From: Polytrichum commune | Taxonomy: Eukaryota; Streptophyta; Polytrichopsida; Polytrichales; Polytrichaceae | Length of the DNA stretch: 64,000 nt | Direction: 5' to 3' | Assembly: GCA_950295325.1 (NCBI GenBank) | Contig: OX485803.1 | Location: 43,539,554-43,603,553 of the forward strand | Made by a program: the position numbers and the translations under genes | Notes under the pieces: model-generated | Databases searched by the model: none | What the model was told of the DNA's origin: nothing | Seen by the model: the letters and a program-made list of their open reading frames with translations, nothing else | Shown: positions 23,375 to 33,900 of the stretch, piece after piece | Layout: each line of letters opens with the position of its first letter | How positions within the stretch are numbered: the first letter of the stretch is position 1

Positions 23375-24233
23375 TGGATATAAGGAAGTAGGTTGTGTAG
23401 TTGTATGACTTTGTTTTTCATCATGTGACATGGACTTAATCCCTTTTCAAATACAACACTTGCATAATAGATCTTGTCAAATTTCAACATCTTATTTTCT
23501 CAAATTACACAAAAGCAACCAAGAAACTATGTATGACAACCCCATCCTTGGCCTCACCTAAAGCTCCACTCAATTACCCTTAACTTTAAAACAAACTTAA
23601 TATCCAAATCAAATTGACCCCAACCCTTTTGACACCCATCATGACCCATGTGTACCATACCTACAAATTGGTTTCAACACTTGCTTGACAAAATGAAATA
23701 TTTCTAGGCCACTTTCAATTTAGGATCTCAATTTAAGGTATTTAGAATTACAACTTTATGGCTATATGACCTAGTCTAGTATTAAATGGAGAGCAAAGTC
23801 CCGCCTAGAAAGAGTTGTATAATGGCATGGAGAAAAGAAAAAAAATTGAAGTCATGAACCTTGTTAGTTTCCTAAGATGGTGAACTTGTAACTATATAAA
23901 TTATTGTGTTTGTTTGCTTGCAAGGTCACAGGGTTTGACCTAGTCTAGGTTTTGGAAATCAAATGGAGTAAAGTTTGTTATGTTTGTTTTTCCCCTCCTC
24001 CCATATTGTGTTCAAGTGGAGATCCCCAATCGAATTTGCTCAAACAAACTAATTCGATTTGCAAATTGTCACTCCCCACCCCCCAAATGCTCCCAAAGCA
24101 AACCAATTGGCACATATAATATAATATAATAGAATGGAATAGAATAGAATAAATGGGGACATGTGGAAATATAAACAATGATTTTTCTAGACTTCACTTG
24201 GGTTGTATCCTGGTTACATTCCATAGAGTTATA

Positions 24234-24788
24234 CTCCCTCCGTTTCATATCAAAAGTTACGTTTCACTAAATATGTGGGATTAAGGTCATTTTTCGCATT
24301 TTTAGCACGAAATTGTGTGCATTGTATAGCTCTCACTAAGCACTTTCCGGTGAGCTAGGGGTGTCCAAAAAAAAATCAAAATTTTTTTAACGCCAATTTC
24401 ATTGGAAGCCCATCATTTTGGGCGGATGGCACCGAAGCTCATTTGCTAATGAGTAGTGAGGTTGAGACTCGTGCTCCTTAAGGTTTGTGTTTAGGGTTAG
24501 GGTTTTTGAGAAGAAACGGCATGGTGATGTCCATTTCTGATGAAATCGATGTTGACGGTGAAATCAATGAAATCGATGTTGACGATGTCCATTTCTAATG
24601 AAATCGATGTTAAATAAGTGTAAATTGTTAGTTGATTGACTTGGTAGTTCATCAACAACAACATTTACATTGTTTATAGCAACATTCCAATTCGTTTGAC
24701 GAAGTTTGAGAGAAATTTCACCAAACGTATCTTTTTTTCGTAACGCAAAATATGTCCAAACGTAACTTTTGATATGAAACGGAGGGAG
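24234..24788. mobile_element. Stowaway/mariner-type element, 555 bp
   Basis: It starts ctccctccgtttcatatcaa and ends with the exact complement ttgatatgaaacggagggag; the inverted match covers about 30 bp including aaagttacgttt. TA flanks both ends (24,232-24,233 and 24,789-24,790). The interior holds tandem copies of a gaaatcgatgttgac motif near 24,535-24,610 and no transposase. It is a non-autonomous Tc1/mariner element. Confidence 0.85.
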
Positions 24789-25103
24789 TATTGTCTTAGA
24801 GCTTCAGAGACACATTTATACAAATATCTATCACATATTAGATCTTGTGGGCCTTGGGGCGTGTGTTGTGTGAGACTAATGTTGACCACCTCAAGGCGTG
24901 ATGGGCGACATGTGATGACACAACACGACAAATGGCTAGTGGTCCAACCAACAAACATAATGTTCAAACCTAACTTACCACAAGTTTGAAACAACATGTT
25001 TTCCACTCATAACCATGTGTGGCTTTTAGGGATAACAAGATGTGATAGGTGGGACTTCTTTCCATGCATTAGTGATAAAGTCATTAGTTTTGTTTCACTA
25101 AGA

Positions 25104-26290
25104 TGAATGGAGCTAATTATGTTACTTATCTTAATTGGACACCTAGATTCAAGTGGCGGGTGAATAAGTTTGGATGTAAGAACGGAGACTAAAAAGACAT
25201 GTGGTCAAGACATATTGAATTATGTGCTCAAAATTTGTTCATTATTTTAGGCTCAATAGTGAACATAACTTAGGATGACCTATATATTTAAGAAGAACAA
25301 ATAATATTCACTTTGATATTTAGTAAGATATACATATGAACTCTAGAAAATATTAGGAAAATGGTTATGGCCTCGATCTGAATATGCCAATCATCTCATA
25401 CAACCTAAATGCTTGTTTAATATCCTATAAGATGTTGGCAAATAAAGAATAAAAGCCACAACATAAAGATAAACCAATATTAATTCAATACCTCCAAAAT
25501 GTGGACACCTATATACTTGAATGGTGTGTGGTTGGTCTGGATCGAAAAACAAACACCGAAAGGACCCTTGTTTAAATCAATTGGACTATGTGCTCACAAT
25601 ATGATAACCCTCCTAGGTTCAATAATCAACATATATATATATATATTTGTTTTTTTGTTTTTTGGGGGGACCTATTATGACCATTTGATAACGAGCACAT
25701 GAATCTTCACTTTGATAATGAGTAAGATATTCATTTCAACTCTGAAAATTATGAGGAAAATGGGTGCGGATATGATTTGGAGATGCTGATCATATTGCAC
25801 TAAATTGTGTGTTTCATATCCTACAAGAAGTGGGTGTAAAGAGAATAATATCCGATTAAGGCCCACTCACCCTAAACTTGGATGTGATGCATAAATAAGG
25901 TAGACTACCCTTGTTTAGTTAGTTTTCTTAATCGGGTGTCTATCATTGAGTGTATGTGGTTTGGTGTGGCTCCAAGAATGCACAACAAAAGGAGATATGT
26001 GTAAAAAGGATTGGACTACGTGATCAAAATATGACAACACATTCTAAGTTCAATAACCAACATAAACTTGAAGACCTATATAACCATTTAATAAGCACGA
26101 AAATCTTCACTTTGATAATGAACAAGATATTTATACGAGCTCCAAAGATTATGATGAAAGTGGCTATGGCCTTGATCTGGATTTGCTAACCATCTTGTTC
26201 TAATCACATGTTTCATATACTTCGAGAAGTAGGCTAGTGGGAAATCAGAAAAAGTAACTAGTTAAGATCTTATCTACCTTAAATGCAAAA
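25104..26290 (+). repeat. Three tandem copies of a ~400-bp repeat
   Basis: Copies start near 25,104, 25,495 and 25,925. Each contains in order a ggacacct/gggtgtct word, a gactatgtgctca-type word, aggttcaataatcaac, cttcactttgataatgag, a ttatgaggaaaatgg-type word and catatcctacaag. Copies are diverged by eye at perhaps a quarter of positions. Parts of the same repeat occur at 35,510-35,720 and 41,810-41,975. It is non-coding and its origin is unknown. Confidence 0.7.
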
Positions 26291-26499
26291 CAATCACTCC
26301 AGAAACAAAAAATAGCAACTTGCCCTGAAATGCCTGAAGGGATCCCGGAGTTGAACACTCTTGGTCAGTATTAAGTATGTGGGTTGACTATACTTCCCTT
26401 CCGCAAGATTGAAGGAAAAGGAAATTCCAGCAAGACTCAACAAACACACTCGAGGGAAGCTATACTTAAAGATGCTAATTTTCAACCGGAGTTGGAAGT

Positions 26500-27330
26500 G
26501 CAAAACAAACGCACTCAAGTAGCAACTTACAAAATATTTGCACCTTCGAGGTAACTTAAAACCATCCTTCTATTCTCCGCGTGATTCACTGGCTTTTAAT
26601 TCCCCTACTGATTTTGTCTCTGCTTGAAGGCTATCGATGTTCCACCCACCTACTTTACTACCTACAATATCTTTCCTCTTTCAACCCTGACCTTACTGCT
26701 GCCAGGGCTAACTCACAGACACAATTTTTTTTTGGCTGGGATCAATACCGACGTCGTTCAAGCAGACTCAGAATCTTACAGCCAGGTAGGTGTGGTATAA
26801 GATTTCAGGCAGCATTTGTATGGAATTTCTCCCTGGTCCAGATTTCTCCCTGGTCCAGTGCTTGTAAATTGCAGTGCTTAGTTGTTGAAGTAATAAAGTC
26901 CAAGGAGGATCCTATGTAAATCTATACAGTCTCCTGTTTCCTGTTTCCAAGATCAGTTAACATTTTGTTTCCTGTGGGAATCCATTCCCAAGTCTGACTG
27001 CAAATCTAATGTGTGATGTAAATGATGGGTTGTCGGTGTGTTCGATTGCAGCTAACTAGCTTTGCCTTTGAGGGAGAAGGAAGGAAGAGTGAAAGATTTC
27101 TTCGTAGTTTTGTGGCCCTGCATATTCCTCTTCTTTGTAGATTAACTCTGTTGATATTTTGGGGAAGAGGTTATATGACCCCTCCAAATCCTCTTTGTGG
27201 TGAGCTGGGTACCTAGTCAGGTTTCTTTTTATGCGGGCGAAATATTCTCGTGACATCCGGTGCATTTTGAAATCAGATCAATTAGTTAATCTTCTTGATT
27301 GGAATCTTCTATATCCCATCAAATAGATTA
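26500..27330 (+). promoter_or_regulatory. Probable promoter and 5' leader region of the PLC gene
   Basis: The composition is less AT-rich and more pyrimidine-rich than upstream. A possible non-coding first exon could end at about 26,784, where agccag is followed by the donor-like gtaggt. A short tandem duplication (tttctccctggtccaga) lies near 26,826-26,858. This is inference from position; no TATA box was assigned. Confidence 0.3.
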
Positions 27331-27339
27331 ATCTTGAAG

Positions 27340-27935
27340 TTGATCAAACGCTGAGGTTGAGGGTCCCTGTCATGTCAATTTACATGTCTGAATGTGGTAG
27401 TATTTCAGGATCATTTGTTGAATTTCCACCACATTCGGGATCATTTGTTGTGGCTGGCAAGTCTTTATCCAATCAAGAAGATCAACCTGAAGTTTGATTA
27501 AACCCTGAAGTTGAGGGTCCGTGACATGTCAATCTGCATGTCTGAATGTGGTGGAATTTCAGCATCACTTGTTGTGGCTGCCAAATCTTCATTCAATCAA
27601 GAAGACGAACCCTGAAGTTGAGAGTCCAGGTCATGTCAATCTGCATGTGTCCGAATGTGGTGGATTTCAGGACCCTTTGTTGTGGCTGGAAAATCTTTAC
27701 CCAATCAAGAAGATTAACCTTGAAGTTTGATTAAACCCTGAAGTTGAGGGTCCGTGTCATGTCAATTTGCATGTCTGAATGAGGCGAAAATGCAGGATTC
27801 TTTTGGTGGGTGCCAAATTTTTATTCAATCGCCTAAAGTCTGATCAAACCCTGAAGTTGAGGGTCCATGTCATATCATTTACATGGGTCTGAATATGGTG
27901 GAATTGCAGGATCATTTGTTGCGGCTGGCAGTCAC
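27340..27935 (+). repeat. Five-unit tandem array abutting the PLC start codon
   Basis: Units of roughly 110-150 bp begin near 27,333, 27,489, 27,611, 27,721 and 27,841. Each carries most of ccctgaagttgagggtc, catgtcaat(ct)tgcatg, ctgaatgtggtgga, cag-gatcatttgttgtggctg and, except the last, tcaatcaagaagat. The last unit runs straight into the PLC ATG at 27,937. In most units a cag precedes a gatcatttg-like word and looks like a splice acceptor. Confidence 0.75.
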
Positions 27936-27936
27936 A

Positions 27937-30900
27937 ATGGTGGTGTACCCTTGTTACAGATGTCTTCCTCAGATCGCTGCCTCCCATGCCAATTGTACTC
28001 CGCCAAGTCGAGTGCGGGAGGAGTTCGATCGAGTGACCGGAGGGAAGGAATTCATGAATCCAACCGACTTGGCGGAGTTTATGAGGAGTGTGCAGGGGGA
28101 GAAAGATTTCACGGAGGAGGACGCAGGGAAGCGGATGGCGGAGCTGCTGTTGGCCACCCATTCTTCCAACAATTCGCACTACAAGAACTTGAAGCTCCGG
28201 GCTTTCGCGCACTCATCGCCGCAAAACCTGCTACTGGAGCCGCCCAATCGGGGTCTGGACCTACCGACCTTCTTGAAGTTCCTCTTAAACCCCAACCTCA
28301 ATGGACCCATTTCTCCAGCCTCTCAAACGGTCAGTGTTTTCTTTCAGATGATTCATCTCAAAATGCAAGTCAAGTAGTCTTGATGATGGATTCAAACCTT
28401 AACTTCAGGGCTTTATACATCTTCAATGATTCGTTTCATTTTAACATTGATGCAACTCTTAATTCAACCTTTTAGGTCTTGCAACAAATAGTAGAATTAA
28501 ATTGCTCTTTTGGTTGATCTCAAAATGTGGTATCAGTGGAGATGGATACAAACCCTCAACTTTCAGGGTTTAATGGACAGTTTGGGTGTGAATGCAACAT
28601 CTAGCTAATCATTTGATTCATTTCCACATTGATGCAGCGACTCATAAATTCATCTAAAACTGTCTAGGTTTTGCAAGTATGAAACGTAGATACAAAAGAG
28701 TAGAATTGAGTGTCTTTTGATTCATCTAAAACTGTAAGTGAATGTGGAGTCAGTGTTGATGATGGACATGAGCCCTCAACTTGAGGGTTTTATGCATTTT
28801 CAGTGTGAACGAACATATAGGTAATGAATTGAATCATTCGACATTGGTGCAACGACTCATAATTTGACCTTTAAGTATTGCAACAAAAGAGTATTCTTGA
28901 GTGTCTTTTGGTTCATCTAAAAATGCAAATGACCAACACTCAATGTGGTATCAGTGGTGATGGAGACAAAACCCTTAACCTTCAGGGTTTAATGCACATG
29001 TTTGGTGTGAATGCAACATCTACCTAATGTTTTGATTAATTTCTACATTTATGCGGCTACTCATAATTCAACCTTTAAGGGTTTGCAAGTATGTAATGTA
29101 GAAACAAAGGAGTAGAATTGAGTGTCTTTTGATTCATCTCAAAATGCAAGGTAATGTGGAGTCAGTGGTGCTGGATACATGCCCTAAAGTTTCAGGGTTT
29201 TATGCACATTTTCAACACAAATACAACATTTAGGATACATACCTCAACTTTCAGGGTTTAATGCATATTTTCAGTGAGAAAGCAACATCTATCTAAGGAT
29301 TTGATTTATACGACATTGATGCGACTCATAATCCAACTTTTAGGTCTTGCAACTATGAAATATAGAAACAGAAGAATATATTTGCGTGTGTTTTGATTGA
29401 TCTCAGAATGGAAGTGACCAGCGTTTAATGTGGAGTCAGTGTGATTGATGCATACTGCTTGCCCTGAACTTTAGGGTTTAATGCATTCTCAATGCGAAAT
29501 CAACATTTAAGTAAGGCATTGATTTATTTACCATCGATGCAACAACTCACAATTCAACCTTTTAGGTCTTTCAACAGTGAAATGTACAAACCAAAGAGTA
29601 CAATTGCAACCCTGCGTTGGATGGGCAGTGAATAATTGTTGTAGTTTAATGTGATTCAATTAATTGGTGTGTATGATTCATGAATTTAGAGGTTTATGAT
29701 GCGGAAGTGATTGCCACACATAGCTCAGGCTCAAGCATGCAAGTTTGGTGGGTTAAGTTAGAAGACTTTGGACCCTTGCATTCTCCTAAATTGGTGCAGG
29801 AGCTGTGGTTCCTCTTTTTCCTAGAGTGATTTTCAAGTTCAAGCCCAAACTTGAACATTGCAGTCATTTTACTTGAAAATTCTACAAGTTTAAGTTTGGG
29901 CTTGAACTTGAAAATAAATCCAGAAAAAGTGGGGACTGATGCTTCTTTACCATCTTATCCAGAACGGAAGGGTTGACATTTTTTTTTACCATGGCCCACC
30001 AAACTTGCAAGCACATGAGTAGTTTAAGGTTTCATAATGCTTCTGGTTTCAAAGTTTGTGCGGAGGCCCAAGTGTAGGATTTATTGTGTGTTGGTGTGAC
30101 CAAACCTAATCGATTTGTTTGTTCCGTCGTTTTGTTTGGGTGCAGATAACACAGGATATGAAAGCTCCACTCTCCCATTACTACATTTTTGCAAGCCACA
30201 ACTCATATTTGACAGGTAATCAATTAACTTCCAAGTGCAGCACGGCTCCAATCGTGGAAGCACTTTTAAGTGGGTGTCGTGTTATCGAGCTTGATTGCTG
30301 GGAAAAGCATGGAAAAATCAAGGTTCTTCATGGCAAGTATGCACCAACACCTGATCCTTCTCTTCCTCTGCATTTCTTTTACGTTGAGACCGAACACCCT
30401 AATTCTCCAATCACAACACCTTTGACTTCTCTGAACTCTTTAAAGTGACCACTATATTCCTAATTTAGTGTGGCATTAAAAAATTTATGGTGGGTTGCAT
30501 TATTCAAAATTGGTGACTCGCCTTGTTACAAATCTCTGAAGCTTCTTGTCTTAGTGTCATCTGTCATATTTTCTATGCCACTTTGTCATAGTTTATTGAT
30601 GCACATTAAGTTTACGTTCATGGTAAATCATGTGCCCACAAACTAGGCTAATAGTTACTTCAGTGAAAAAGAGTTTGCAGCATGTCAAATTGCATGAGTT
30701 CAACATAATTCTCTTATTGCTTTTCCAAAGAGTGATGGGACAGTAGCAGTGTGGCCACTGCAATTTACTTCTCATCTATAGCACCATAGCCTAGTTGTGC
30801 AAGCCTTTTCTGGCTTTAACGGGCAATCATACACATGTGTGACTTCGTCCCAAGGTGATGAGGCATGGAAAATTACATGGCACTTTTTAGGAGGAGATTG

Positions 30901-33900
30901 TGGAGTCCAGTCTGACATGTACACTTGATTGGCAGCACGTTAACGAAATCAGTTGGCTTTGAAAACTGTATCAAAGCTATTAAAGAAAATGCCTTCAAAA
31001 CTTCCAACTACCCTGTCATCATCACCATCGAAAATCACTTAAAGTCTGAACTTCAGAAACAGGCAGCCTCTGTAAGTCTTGCCACACCTACATTTCATCA
31101 ACATCATAACTTGTCGAATTAGGTATCTTTGATAAGAATTCCTAGGATTACTTGCATTGTTTTTAAACTTTTAATTCAATAATGTTATTTAAAACATATT
31201 TTTATACCTGTCTTGTGGATTTATGAATCTTGATGTTTTGACAGGTACTGAAAGAAATTCTTGGTGATACTATGTTCATCCCAACTGCAGAAGACCGACC
31301 TCCACTCATGTTTCAATCACCTGAGGATCTGAAAGGTCGCATCATCATCTCTGATAAACCTCCTAGCGAACCTGTGGGAAAGCAGGTACACATTACAATT
31401 TGTATAATGCACTGTTTAATTGCTTTCTGTAAGTTAGAGTTATCCTTTAACTCAAATGGGGTTTTTTGTTGGGAGTTGGTCCTCTATGAATTTCTTTCCA
31501 CTTGCGGGGCATGCTTGGAGGTAATGTTTGCATTGAAATGAAGAGCAACCTACTTTGGTTCATTGAGGGCCAAACTCATTTTAGCACCTCTTGGCATTCC
31601 AAAATGAATTTGACCCTCAATGAACTGATATAGAGGAGCTCTTCATTCGAACCTCCACAACACGACTGCTACCTCCAAGTAAGGTGCACCGCAAAGTTAC
31701 CAAACAATGAAGGTGTTGTATGCAAGACAACCATCTCTCAACAACCAACAACCAACAACCAACTCTCAGAGGTCATGTTGAGTTAGAGGATAAGTTGATA
31801 TTTTATGTAGATTTGCCCCTGTGAATTTCACAATATTTAGCTCTCACTATTGAGAAATATGTGGCTTACCACAAAACAAAAAGTGCTTGACAGATTGCAG
31901 AAGAACCGCGTGCTCTGAGTAATGTTGTCAAGGGTGCATTAAGGAGGGATGACTCGGATACTGACAGTCTAGAAGGGGAGGAGTCAAGCAACAAGGAGAG
32001 TTTTGGAAGAAAGGAGAGAGTAATGGAGAAAGTGGCCCACAAGATGGCCTCAATTGAGAGCAGGGATAGTGACAATGAATTCATTCCTAAGGTACATGAG
32101 TTTGAAGAGCTTTTGTACATTTATTGTGCCAAGCCGTCGGAGATGGAGGAGCGTCATGTGAAAGGAGGCCCACTACTTGCGGGAGAGCATGCACTTATGG
32201 CCAATTTGAGTGAACCTCAACTTGGTGACCTCATCAAGAAACACCCAAATTCCTTGATAGAGTAAGGGACTTCTCAAAATGCAAGTGAGCAGTAGCGTCT
32301 AATGGTTGATGTTGAGTAGTCACTGTGGATGAACCTTTTCTTCAGGGTTTTATTACATATTTTCAGTGCTAACTCATCAATATTTAGCTACACAAATTAT
32401 GGTAAATAGTGTGGGCAGATGTATAGAGTGACTTACCCTGGGTAGCCCTATAGTGTGACCCATAGTGTACACCATCTCACAGGTGAATAACCCTAGCTAC
32501 AGATGTCATGCCCCATGATACACCCACCTCCTTCCCATAATTTGAATTTTTTTTAAATGCACACTATTTCATCCAATAGAAACCTACAAAGTGGACCTTT
32601 TTTGTCAAATATTGTGGGTTGGGATATAGTGTGCACCTACAATATTATCCCCACTGTTTTTAGTATGGAAATAATCTCAATAGTGTGGCCCACAGTATTT
32701 ACCATGATTAGTGTAGTGTTTCATTTAACATCAATTTGACTCATAATTCAACCTTTAAGGTCTTGCAACTAGAAAGCATAAAAACTTACAAAAAGTACAA
32801 TTGCAACCCTGTTTTTGGTAAGTATCGATTCAATGTTGTTGATCTCATGTCACAAGTATGTGTACCACAACATAAGATGTACACTAATTGGTGTGGTTTG
32901 TTTGGTGGGAATGGAACAATTGATCAGATTTGCAAAGACCAATTTGGGTCGTGTGTACCCCTTTGGATTACGATTTGATTCATCAAATGCTGATCCAATG
33001 GCGGCTTGGACACATGGCATTCAAGTTGCTGCTATAAATATCCAAGGGCGTGACCGTGCTGTGTGGGTGGCAAAGGCATTTTTTGGATTGAATGGTGCTT
33101 GTGGCTATGTCAAAAAACCTGACTTCTTATTACCTGGATCAAATATGGATGTTGAAAAAATCAGAAGTCTGGAACCCAAGCTTTGTTTGAAGGTAAGCCT
33201 TACTCAATCCAGTGTTTGTTGCACTGAAGAGCTTCTTCTTCTTCTTCTTCTTTGGTAGCATTTAACTCTTGTAGCATTTGAAGTGGATCCTTTAGATTAT
33301 TGTGTTTTTGGTTTTGTTACGATATGATATACCAGTGGTGGTAGTTTTTGTAGTTGTTTTACATTTCAGTTTTATTTATTTATTCTAGTTCTGAAATTTC
33401 TTTTTGTAAGAGCAGGAGTCTCACCCATGTTTGTGGCCTGTTTTACTTACGTCCAGGTAGGATTCTACATGTACTTTCAGTATGATATTTTTCTACACTT
33501 GAAACTAATTTCATTCGTACATGTGTTAGAGAATCGTGCCGGAACATAGTTGACTGTGAGCCACACTATGTATGAATTGCCCAAACACAATACCTAAATT
33601 CGATTGGGTGCAATCTACTGTAGTTTCAAACCTATGATACTTTGGACATTGATCAAATGTTGTGGGCCGCACTGGCTTAGCATCATGGAACCACTTTGCA
33701 AGAAATGGACGTGAAAGCACTGTTGGACAAGTTGTGAATCATCCAATAATGGCAAAATGTTGTCACTTGTCCTGCCACAACACTATTTTCTAGCCTTTCT
33801 ATTTGGCATCATAATCTGCACTTTTTCATTCACAATAATTACCACATTTAATATTCTTCTTCGGTTCACTAGTAACAGTAAGTTACTGATTTTCACATCC

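Noticed and set aside
27844-28212. 122-codon minus-strand ORF and a 202-codon plus-strand ORF in another frame
   Set aside because: Both overlap PLC exon 1, whose frame joins correctly to exon 2 and matches the family.
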